This document shows positions 8,600 through 16,616 of a stretch of DNA of 44,388 nucleotides, in pieces. The stretch is from Bacteroidales bacterium (GTDB lineage: Bacteria > Bacteroidota > Bacteroidia > Bacteroidales > VadinHA17). The position numbers and the translations under genes are program-made. Numbering within the stretch: the first letter of the stretch is position 1; every line of letters begins with the position of its first letter. Below the pieces are notes generated by a model. That model had not been told where the DNA came from. It worked only from the letters and a program-made list of their open reading frames with translations, and made no database searches. The stretch lies in the NCBI GenBank assembly GCA_021157415.1, contig JAGGWN010000038.1, forward strand, positions 1-44,388, in the 5' to 3' direction.

Positions 8600-11500
8600 C
8601 TAAAAAAGATATCTAAAGCCGATCTGTGCCTGCCAACGGGAACTGCTGATTCCGGAGTCATCCACATTCCAGACATCGCCATGGGGTTTGGAGAAACTGA
8701 ACGTGGGTGTAGTTCCATCAGTATCAAACCCTTCAAATGAGATCAACCTGTAATATCCGTAAGGTACATAGTAACGGCGTCCCCAGTTTTTGTTAAGTAT
8801 ATTCGTGAAATTGAAAATGTCAAGCGTAAATTGCAGGGTGTGCTTCCGCGTACCGATATTGGTAAAGATATCCTGAGCAATTTTCAGGTCGAAGATATTG
8901 GTGAACGGGGTACGGGAACCGTTACGTTCGGCATACTCACCCCGATGTTTGCTCAGATACGGATCATTACTAATGAATTCATCCAGATCATTCCATTGCT
9001 GAGAAGCAGTGGCTGCATCTGCAAAGACAATTTCACCCTGATTTTCGGGGATGTAGATCAGGTTATTATCACTTTCTCCGTTACCATTCAGGTTTCCCCG
9101 GTCTCTGTAAACATAGGAATAGCGCTGACCGGATTGTCCGTTGTAAAACAAACTGATGGTAGTTGCCATATGCTTTAGGTATTCGAGACGGTAACTCAGG
9201 AAACCGACAATCCGGCTGCCCAGGTCAAAGTCAGAAATGCTCAAGTCAAGGTTATTCAGACCGTTTACCTGTTCCATATACCTCCATTGGGAAGAGTTTT
9301 GTGAAGAAGTTCCGTCATTTACAGACATTGCTCTTCCATAAGTGTAAGCCAGACTCCCGGTAAATCCTTTGGAGAAATTTTTCTGCAGCTGTATGGTAAA
9401 GTTGTAAGAATACCCTTTACTGGCATTGGTGCCTACCATCACTCTGGTATAGGAAGGATCCAGTTTGCTGTTGTCGTAATGTGGTCTGTTATCCGCTCCG
9501 GTAAGATAAAAATCAGGCGTTGGCGAGACATTCATGTTATAATAAAGCACATTGTTCAGGGTCTTGGTGAAAATCCCCTCAACCGTCAGGACCATTCCTC
9601 CGAAGATCTTTTTGTCAAACGCCAGGTCGGTACGTGCCACCTGCGGGAATTTATAATTAGCCGCAAACAGGTCCATTTGTCCGCCGTATGGAGCATCTGT
9701 TTCTCCGAAGTCTGAATTTTTATACTGATGATCCCAGCGGCTTTCAAAGGGTATGTAATAACCCCATGTATTTCTCACGTAAACTCCGCCTATCGTCAGA
9801 CCGTTGTTTGTATAGGATCCTCCGGGCCATACCAGAGGCAGGCGGCTGGTGAAGATCCCGGTGCCGCCGCGAACCTGGAAAGATTCGTCCCCGGAGACAT
9901 CCCAGTTAAATCCGAACCGGGGAGAGAAAAGCAATTTCGACTTTGGCATTTTTCCGGCACTGGCACCGTACATATCCCAGCCGGCTCCTTCAATTACGGG
10001 CACAGTCTCAGAGTTGAAATGGGTGTCTTCTTTCGGATCCTGAAGGAATACAGGCATATCCACACGCAGTCCTGCGGTTAGTTTGAAATTCTCATTTACC
10101 TGGATCTCATCTTGTGCGTAAATACCCCATTGTAACATACTGAAATCTGCAGCAGCAGCAGAACCGTCACCGGTGATCTCATCTACGAGGGAGTACCCTC
10201 TTTCATACTGATAAGCTGAGGCCACACCTATAGTGTCTGCAAAGCCCTGTCCTTTGACAGTAAGAAAATCAGCAACACTGGAATAACGATATTCCCCGAA
10301 ATTTTTTCGCATAAACAAATTATAGGTATGGGACAATTCGATGTTGGCCCCGAAAGTAAAGGTATGTTTTCCTTTGTAAATGTTAAAGTTGTCGGTAATT
10401 GTCATCACGCCCTGTTTCAATTGATTTGCGGTGGAATAAGGTTCCGATCCGGCATATATGGTGGCACTGCCGTCATAGATGGTTAAGGAGGGAAAGTTTC
10501 CACCCAATGGGTCCCTGTCATCCAGTACCGACGTATAACCCAGGATCAGGCTGTTGGAGAATGTATTATAGTTGCTTTTCAGTTCCAGCGAAGTAGAGTT
10601 TGTTTTGCTGGGAAAATATTGGCTGTTGTTTTCAAAACTGAGTGCTCTGGAGCTGGAAGCTCCCACTTTCTTGGCTTCCAGGAATGTATAGGAATGTCTC
10701 AGCATTAATTTATGATGCTGACTGATATTCCAGTCAATGCGGGCAAAGAGTTTATCCGAATTCAGGGAAGCTTTTTTATTCAGGTAAGGGCCCGGCTCAT
10801 ATCCGAAATTCCTGAGTTTTTCGGCAATTGCATCAATCTGACTCTGGGAGGAATTTCCGTCGTAATCAGAAAAACTAAAAGGTTTGGGAGTCTGGTCCCG
10901 CCCCAGTTCGGCGCTCACAAAATAAAACAGTTTATTTTTAACAATGGCTCCACCCACCCGGGCGCCATAAGTGGCTGAGGTGAAATCAGGGAGTTTTTCC
11001 CTTGTAACACTCTCATCACTGGTAGGTGTTTTTCCGGCGAGATTTTCATTGCGCATGTAATAATAAACCGATGCTTTCACATCATTCGAGCCACTGCGTG
11101 TTACGGCGTTGATGCTGGCGCCGGCAAAACCCGACTGCCGCACATCATACGGTGCCAGAACGATCTGGAACTGCTCGATGGCATCCATACTGACCGGTGA
11201 ACCGCCGGTCTGTCCGCCATTGGTACCTGTAGGTGACAAGCCGAATACATCATTATTCACAGCTCCGTCAATCGAGATGGCATTGAAACGGTTGTTGATC
11301 CCGGCTACGGAGATCGCTCCGTTATCATCTACCGCAGCCTGGGGGGTTAACCGTGCCATATCGGCAATGCTCCGCTCCACTGTGGGCATCATGGAGATTT
11401 GTTCACTGTTGACCATGGTCTGTGCTCCGGTTTTGTTGCCGTCAAACTCATTGTAGGAAACCCGCTTCCCTGTTACGGCTACTTCAGCCAGTTGGGTTGT

Positions 11501-11845
11501 GGAGGTCTTCATGACCACATTCAGTTTATACGTCTGACCCAGAGTGAGATAAATTCCCTTTTTCTCCACTTTCTGATATCCGACAAAAGAAAAAGTCACC
11601 GAATACGGCCCGCCAATATTCATATTAGGTAAACGGAAATAGCCTTCCGAATCCGTTATGCCGCCAAATTGTGAACCGGTGGGCTCATGTATGGCGACAA
11701 CCGTAGCTCCGGGCAAGGGATTCCCCTGATCATCTACTACCCGGCCGTTCATGGCAGCCGTGGTTGTTCCCTGTCCGAAAGACAGGCTTCCCACAATAAC
11801 AAATGTTATTGCAACAAATAACAAACGAATCATTGATTTCTTCAT
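8600..11845 (-). CDS. Oar-like TonB-dependent outer-membrane receptor
   Basis: This is a 1081-residue outer-membrane protein. A signal peptide (basic MKKSMIR, then a hydrophobic stretch to about residue 24) is followed by a carboxypeptidase-regulatory-like beta-sandwich (about 27-115; GRVVDDQGNPLPGATVVA). Then come a plug domain (about 130-255; SIDGAVNN, QSGFAGASINAVTRSGSN) and a long beta-barrel ending in the aromatic FRYLF typical of barrel proteins. The plug and barrel resemble the Oar subclass of TonB receptors, named after a Myxococcus protein. No SusD partner, glycosidase or peptidase is adjacent, so the substrate is unknown. It has its own -7 box and terminator and appears monocistronic. 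Confidence 0.9.
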   Translation of the reverse strand: MKKSMIRLLFVAITFVIVGSLSFGQGTTTAAMNGRVVDDQGNPLPGATVVAIHEPTGSQFGGITDSEGYFRLPNMNIGGPYSVTFSFVGYQKVEKKGIYLTLGQTYKLNVVMKTSTTQLAEVAVTGKRVSYNEFDGNKTGAQTMVNSEQISMMPTVERSIADMARLTPQAAVDDNGAISVAGINNRFNAISIDGAVNNDVFGLSPTGTNGGQTGGSPVSMDAIEQFQIVLAPYDVRQSGFAGASINAVTRSGSNDVKASVYYYMRNENLAGKTPTSDESVTREKLPDFTSATYGARVGGAIVKNKLFYFVSAELGRDQTPKPFSFSDYDGNSSQSQIDAIAEKLRNFGYEPGPYLNKKASLNSDKLFARIDWNISQHHKLMLRHSYTFLEAKKVGASSSRALSFENNSQYFPSKTNSTSLELKSNYNTFSNSLILGYTSVLDDRDPLGGNFPSLTIYDGSATIYAGSEPYSTANQLKQGVMTITDNFNIYKGKHTFTFGANIELSHTYNLFMRKNFGEYRYSSVADFLTVKGQGFADTIGVASAYQYERGYSLVDEITGDGSAAAADFSMLQWGIYAQDEIQVNENFKLTAGLRVDMPVFLQDPKEDTHFNSETVPVIEGAGWDMYGASAGKMPKSKLLFSPRFGFNWDVSGDESFQVRGGTGIFTSRLPLVWPGGSYTNNGLTIGGVYVRNTWGYYIPFESRWDHQYKNSDFGETDAPYGGQMDLFAANYKFPQVARTDLAFDKKIFGGMVLTVEGIFTKTLNNVLYYNMNVSPTPDFYLTGADNRPHYDNSKLDPSYTRVMVGTNASKGYSYNFTIQLQKNFSKGFTGSLAYTYGRAMSVNDGTSSQNSSQWRYMEQVNGLNNLDLSISDFDLGSRIVGFLSYRLEYLKHMATTISLFYNGQSGQRYSYVYRDRGNLNGNGESDNNLIYIPENQGEIVFADAATASQQWNDLDEFISNDPYLSKHRGEYAERNGSRTPFTNIFDLKIAQDIFTNIGTRKHTLQFTLDIFNFTNILNKNWGRRYYVPYGYYRLISFEGFDTDGTTPTFSFSKPHGDVWNVDDSGISSSRWQAQIGFRYLF

Positions 11846-11910
11846 AAAACATTCTTGTTTAGGTTAATACTCTCAAAAATAAAAAAATTATACCTGGTTT
11901 TTAACCGAAG

Positions 11911-11918
11911 CAAATGTA
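11911..11918 (-). promoter_or_regulatory. Bacteroidota -7 box TACATTTG for the Oar-like receptor
   Basis: TACATTTG on the minus strand matches TAnnTTTG and lies about 65 bases upstream of the receptor's ATG. No clear -33 TTTG is found at the usual spacing. Confidence 0.4.
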
Positions 11919-11950
11919 ATAATTCGAAACCGCTAAATATTTATATGATT

Positions 11951-13186
11951 TTATTTAATCATTAACAAATTGTTAACAATTATTTCCGAGCCGCCGGAGG
12001 AATTGTTGACAAACTGCTGACAGATTTGCCCGGATTTGTTTCGTATGGGTTCATTATCATAAAATTCCGATAATAGTGTGCTCAGTTGATCCCCCTTTTG
12101 ATAGGAAAAAGCTCCTTTCAGGCGGATCAATTCAGTAGCTTCCCTGAATTTCCGGTATTTTGGACCGAAAATAACAGGTACACCAAACACGGCGGCTTCC
12201 AGAATATTATGGATGCCATTGCCAAATCCCCCACCGATGTAGGCTACATCGGCATAAGCGTACAGAGAGGAAAGCATTCCTATGTTGTCTATCACCAGGA
12301 CATCGGCATTCGAATAGTCTTTTTGTCCCGCTTCACTGTAAAAAACAAAAGGAACCTGCAGCCTGCCTGCTATCCATTTCAGATGTGCCGGATAAATCTC
12401 ATGGGGTGCGATGATCCATTTAAAAGGTCTGATCTTTTGATTTATGTATTTAAAAAGGTATTCCTCATCTTCTTTCCAGGTGCTGCCGGCGACAACCGCC
12501 AAATGGTCCGCCTTGAAATTTTCGGCCACCGGAATTTTTTTCCGGGCCCTGGCGATCGTCAGCACCCGGTCGAAACGGGTATCCCCTGCTACCCGGACAT
12601 TTTTAAGGCCGTGTTTTTTTAAAAGTTGTTCCGAGGCGGTATCCTGTACGAAAATTTCACTGAATACATTCAATAACTTCCTGAACTTGCCGGCATACCC
12701 CTTAAAAAACCATTGATCATGCATGAATATTGCGGAAATCAGAAAAACGGGAATCCTTCTCTCTTTCAATGCCATCAGGAAAAAATACCAGAACTCATAT
12801 TTAACAAAAACCGCAATATCCGGTTGTATGATTTCCATAAAACGCCTGGCATTACGGGGTGTATCCAGGGGAAGATACAATACATAATTCGCTTCTTTGT
12901 AGTTTTTACGCACTTCATATCCTGAAGGAGAGAAAAAGGTTAAAACAACGGAGATATCCGGATTCTTTTTTTTCAGGGATTCAATGACGGGACGGCCTTG
13001 TTCAAATTCTCCCAGGGAAGCACAATGCACCCAGACGGTTTTTCCTTTACGCCGGTATGTTTTTTTCAGTCGGGTAAAATAGTTTTTTCGACCTGAACAC
13101 CAGGCTCCTGCCTTTTTATTAAACAAAGAAGCCAGACATATGGAAAATCCGTATATTAAGAGAATGCTCCGGTAAATAAAGATCAC
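11951..13186 (-). CDS. waaA: 3-deoxy-D-manno-octulosonic acid (Kdo) transferase
   Basis: This GT30 glycosyltransferase transfers Kdo from CMP-Kdo to the lipid A precursor at the cytoplasmic face of the inner membrane. An N-terminal membrane helix (IYRSILLIYGFSICLASLF) is followed by the N-terminal GT-B half with VWVHCASLGEFEQ, in which Glu60 matches the catalytic base of the family. The C-terminal half has IGGGFGNGIHNILEAAVFGVPVIFGP, the CMP-Kdo binding signature. The 411 residues are normal. The start is GTG at 13186; no nearby ATG fits. The gene lies 36 bases after ald and ends the porX-tsaE-ald-waaA run. Confidence 0.95.
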   Translation of the reverse strand: MIFIYRSILLIYGFSICLASLFNKKAGAWCSGRKNYFTRLKKTYRRKGKTVWVHCASLGEFEQGRPVIESLKKKNPDISVVLTFFSPSGYEVRKNYKEANYVLYLPLDTPRNARRFMEIIQPDIAVFVKYEFWYFFLMALKERRIPVFLISAIFMHDQWFFKGYAGKFRKLLNVFSEIFVQDTASEQLLKKHGLKNVRVAGDTRFDRVLTIARARKKIPVAENFKADHLAVVAGSTWKEDEEYLFKYINQKIRPFKWIIAPHEIYPAHLKWIAGRLQVPFVFYSEAGQKDYSNADVLVIDNIGMLSSLYAYADVAYIGGGFGNGIHNILEAAVFGVPVIFGPKYRKFREATELIRLKGAFSYQKGDQLSTLLSEFYDNEPIRNKSGQICQQFVNNSSGGSEIIVNNLLMIK

Positions 13187-13222
13187 GGTTACATTATTTT
13201 ACAGGTAAAAACAGAAAAACGA

Positions 13223-14446
13223 TCAAAAGGCAGCGAGCAACAGATCAAGATCTTTGGATAATATTCCGAATCTTCTACCGATCACCTCATTGGTGAGAAT
13301 TCCATTAAAGATATAAACTCCTTTACGCAATCCTGCATCTTCCCGCAAGCGGTTTTTCACCCCTCCGGCATCACCAATATCCCTGAGGATAGGTGCAAAC
13401 ACATTGCTGAGAGCGATGGAGGCCGTGCGGGCTACCCGTGAAGGGATATTGGGCACACAGTAATGAATAACTCCGTGTTTGGTAAAAACGGGATTTCCAT
13501 GATCCATACATTTAGAGGTTTCTACGCAACCTCCCTGATCTATGCTTATATCTATAATCACGGATCCTTTCTTCATCCCCCTGACCATCTCTTCGGTAAC
13601 ATAATATTGTGTACGTTCGGCTCCCGTAAGATGGACTGCCCCCACCACCACATCGGCAGACTTCAGGGCTTTGGTCAACACACGCGGGTGGAACACAGAG
13701 GTTTGAATTCTCTGTCCCAGATAGGTCTGTAATCTTTTCAGTTTATAGACCGAGTCATCAAAGACTTTCACCACCGCCCCCAGACCCAGGGCAGCACGGG
13801 CAGCATATTCAGCCGCCGTTCCGGCACCCAGAATCACTACTTCCGTCGGCGTAATCCCGCTGATTCCTCCCAGTAAAACACCTTTTCCCTTGTGTACATT
13901 GCTCAAATACTCTCCTGCTATCAGGATAGAGGCCATACCTGCAATCTCGCTCATGGAGCGTACCACAGGGTAATGTTCATATTTATCCCGGATATTTTCA
14001 AAAGCAATGGCCGTAACCTTTTTCTGCATCAGTTTTCTGATATATTTATCGGTATGGTTTGTCAGATGAAGGGAAGAAATAACCGTCAGCCCACCCTTCA
14101 GTTGTGCAATTTCCTCAAGGGTAAGCGGGGAAACTTTTAGCACGATATCCGATTGAAAAACTTCTTTGTTGGTATCCACGATCATTCCGCCGCATTCACT
14201 GTAGTCGTGATTCGTATAACTGGCCTGAAGACCGGCATCCCGGGCAATAATTACCTGATGACCGTCATTGACCAGGATCTCCACCGCTTCAGGCGTGAGG
14301 GAAACCCTGTTTTCATAAGCATCGGTTTCCTTGGGCATGCCGATGATCATTTCTTTCTTTTTCAGGGTGGTTTCCAGCATCTCTTCCTGGGGGAGCAACC
14401 CTTCCTTGTTCAGGGAATAACGTAAAGAATTACTTGATTCAACCAT
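13223..14446 (-). CDS. ald: Alanine dehydrogenase, Bacteroidota type with N-terminal extension
   Basis: This enzyme interconverts L-alanine and pyruvate plus ammonia with NAD. The family core starts at MIIGMPKETDAYENRVSLTP (about residues 33-52), with Arg47, Lys104 (VLKVSP) and His127 (SSLHLT) at the substrate site. The NAD-binding Rossmann motif is VVILGAGTAAEYAA. About 30 residues precede the usual alanine dehydrogenase start. A related possibility is a transhydrogenase alpha subunit, but the length (407) and C-terminus fit Ald. It follows tsaE by 53 bases on the same strand. Confidence 0.88.
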   Translation of the reverse strand: MVESSNSLRYSLNKEGLLPQEEMLETTLKKKEMIIGMPKETDAYENRVSLTPEAVEILVNDGHQVIIARDAGLQASYTNHDYSECGGMIVDTNKEVFQSDIVLKVSPLTLEEIAQLKGGLTVISSLHLTNHTDKYIRKLMQKKVTAIAFENIRDKYEHYPVVRSMSEIAGMASILIAGEYLSNVHKGKGVLLGGISGITPTEVVILGAGTAAEYAARAALGLGAVVKVFDDSVYKLKRLQTYLGQRIQTSVFHPRVLTKALKSADVVVGAVHLTGAERTQYYVTEEMVRGMKKGSVIIDISIDQGGCVETSKCMDHGNPVFTKHGVIHYCVPNIPSRVARTASIALSNVFAPILRDIGDAGGVKNRLREDAGLRKGVYIFNGILTNEVIGRRFGILSKDLDLLLAAF

Positions 14447-14499
14447 GGTACTGTCTTCAATTTTTCAGGATTCCTAAATTAATACTTTCCACGGGAATT

Positions 14500-14943
14500 T
14501 CAAATATCGGGATATGATCCGTTATCAACTTCAATGATCCGGGTCTGGCCAGTATCCACACGAATCCGTATGTTAACAATATCAGCAGGCAGTAATGACT
14601 CTATCTTTTCAGGCCATTCAATGAAACAATAATTTCCGCTGTCAAGGTATTCTTCCAGTCCGATATCGTACGCTTCTTCCGGTTTTTCAATGCGGTAAAA
14701 ATCCATATGATAGACGGGTCCGTACTTCGGTGAGCTGTACTCGTTTATGATCGCAAAAGTGGGACTTTGTATGGTGTTTTGTACGCCCAGTACATTGCAA
14801 AACCGTTTGATAAAAGTGGTTTTTCCTGCTCCCAGATTTCCATATAAGACAAAAATTCTTTTCCCTGAAAATAATTTCAGCAGATACTCCGCCAGAGGAA
14901 GCAACTCCTTTTCGTCAGATATGTGAACGACATGCTTTCCCAT
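14500..14943 (-). CDS. tsaE: tRNA threonylcarbamoyladenosine biosynthesis ATPase TsaE
   Basis: TsaE is the P-loop ATPase that assists TsaB-TsaD in making N6-threonylcarbamoyladenosine at position 37 of ANN-decoding tRNAs. The Walker A motif GNLGAGKTT spans residues 35-43. Family motifs SPTFAIINEY and HMDFYRIE follow, with FIEWPEKI near the C-terminus. The length of 147 is typical. It begins 3 bases after the porX stop codon, so translation is probably coupled. No other t6A genes are in the window. Confidence 0.95.
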   Translation of the reverse strand: MGKHVVHISDEKELLPLAEYLLKLFSGKRIFVLYGNLGAGKTTFIKRFCNVLGVQNTIQSPTFAIINEYSSPKYGPVYHMDFYRIEKPEEAYDIGLEEYLDSGNYCFIEWPEKIESLLPADIVNIRIRVDTGQTRIIEVDNGSYPDI

Positions 14944-14946
14944 CAG

Positions 14947-16506
14947 TTATTGTTCCTGTTGTCTTGGCTTTAGTACTGCAAAAGGTATCAGCATCTCTTC
15001 CATGGATATCCCGCCATGCTGAAAGGTCCCTTTGAAAAACCGAATATAATAATTCATATTCTTGGGATAAATCAGATATTGTTTTTCCCTGGCAAAAACG
15101 TAAGTAGAGGTGATATGATCTTTGGGCAGGTGTATCTGTTCGGGCTGACGAACGCCAAAAACCTCTTTGGGATTATAATTCAGATTTCTGCCCAGCTTGT
15201 ACCGTAAATTGGTTGTAGTATCCCGGTCTCCCACAACTTTTACGGGAGTTTCCACATCAATGCTTCCATGGTCTGTGGTAATACATAACCGGATGTTTTT
15301 TTTCGCCAGGAGACGCACCAGAGGATACATGTAAGAATGTTCAAACCAGGTGCGTGTCAGGGCTCTGAAAGCTTTTTCATCCCTTGCCAGTTCACGGATC
15401 ATATTCATCTCCGTTCTTGCATGTGACAACATGTCCACAAAATTATAAACCAGAACCACCAGGTCGTTGTTCAGCAGGTTCGGTATTCCCTCCAGAATCT
15501 TTTTCCCTTCGTTCTGATTCAGTATCTTCCTGTACACATGTTTGATATTTAAGCCTTCTCTTTTAATCTGTTCCGCCAGCAAGGCTGCTTCAAACTCATT
15601 TTTATTTCCCTCTTCCTCGTCAAAACGCCAGTATTGCGGTAATAACTTGTGGATCTCCAATGGCATAAGTCCCGCAAATATGGCATTTCTGGCATACTGC
15701 GTTACGGTAGGCAGGATACCGTAATAAATATTTTCCTCCTCCAGCATAAAATATTCCTGAATCAGACCATACAGAATCTTCCACTGATCCAGACGCAAAT
15801 TATCAATTACGATCACCACGGTTTTGGTTCCGTTTTTCACCTGTGGGAAAACCCACTTACGGAAAACCTGGGGGGACAACACGGGGTTATCTCCTTCCCC
15901 AAACCAACGGGGATAATTTTTTTGTATAAACCGGGAAAATTCCCTGTTGGCTTCGGTACGCTGGTCTGCCAGTACGGAAGCCATCCCGCTCGACCCGGCC
16001 TCTTCCAGTTCTATGTCCCAGAAGACAAGACGTTCATATATATCTACCCAATCCCTGAAACTCCCGGCCATCATGATTCTTTGAGAAAGCCGCATGAATT
16101 CAGATTGGTATTTTGATGCGGAATGGCTCTCCCTGATCTTCGATCGTTCCGTAAGTTTTTTCAGCGTTAATAACAATTGCTGCGGACGTACCGGCTTAAT
16201 CAGATAATCGGCAATTTTTGATCCTATTGCCTGTTCCATCAGATCCTCTTCTTCGCTCTTGGTGATCATGACCACCGGTAATTCTGAGAAAGAATTCTTT
16301 ATCTGCTCCAGGGTTTCCAGCCCACTCAAACCAGGCATCTGCTCATCCAGTAATACTACATCGTAAATCTCCTCCCTGACTTTTTCCACAGCATCTACAC
16401 CATTGTTGGCAGTGTCTATCTCATATCCCTTATCCTGCAGAAAAAGAATCTGAGAATGCAGTAAGTCAATCTCATCATCTATCCATAGTATTTTTATCTT
16501 TCTCAT
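14947..16506 (-). CDS. porX: PorX: response regulator with PglZ domain, type IX secretion regulator
   Basis: PorX controls transcription and function of the type IX secretion system with the kinase PorY. The N-terminal receiver domain (about 1-125) has the acidic pocket Asp10/Asp11, phosphoacceptor Asp54 (VVLLDEQMPG), Thr82 and Lys104. From about residue 160 to the end is a PglZ/alkaline-phosphatase-like domain with VVIVIDNLRLDQW and a later ITTDHGSIDVETP metal-site motif. In the literature this domain acts as a zinc phosphodiesterase on oligonucleotides. The length of 519 is normal. It heads the tight run porX-tsaE-ald-waaA, and porW lies just upstream on the same strand. No PorY-like kinase is in the window. 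Confidence 0.94.
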   Translation of the reverse strand: MRKIKILWIDDEIDLLHSQILFLQDKGYEIDTANNGVDAVEKVREEIYDVVLLDEQMPGLSGLETLEQIKNSFSELPVVMITKSEEEDLMEQAIGSKIADYLIKPVRPQQLLLTLKKLTERSKIRESHSASKYQSEFMRLSQRIMMAGSFRDWVDIYERLVFWDIELEEAGSSGMASVLADQRTEANREFSRFIQKNYPRWFGEGDNPVLSPQVFRKWVFPQVKNGTKTVVIVIDNLRLDQWKILYGLIQEYFMLEEENIYYGILPTVTQYARNAIFAGLMPLEIHKLLPQYWRFDEEEGNKNEFEAALLAEQIKREGLNIKHVYRKILNQNEGKKILEGIPNLLNNDLVVLVYNFVDMLSHARTEMNMIRELARDEKAFRALTRTWFEHSYMYPLVRLLAKKNIRLCITTDHGSIDVETPVKVVGDRDTTTNLRYKLGRNLNYNPKEVFGVRQPEQIHLPKDHITSTYVFAREKQYLIYPKNMNYYIRFFKGTFQHGGISMEEMLIPFAVLKPRQQEQ

Positions 16507-16616
16507 TTACCTTTTCCTTTCTTCAAAAGTCCTGCTTGAAATTCCCCACTAATCTTATTATCCAGGAAAAAAATCATAAAACAGCCTACTCCCGGAAATA
16601 AGAAGATTATTTTATA

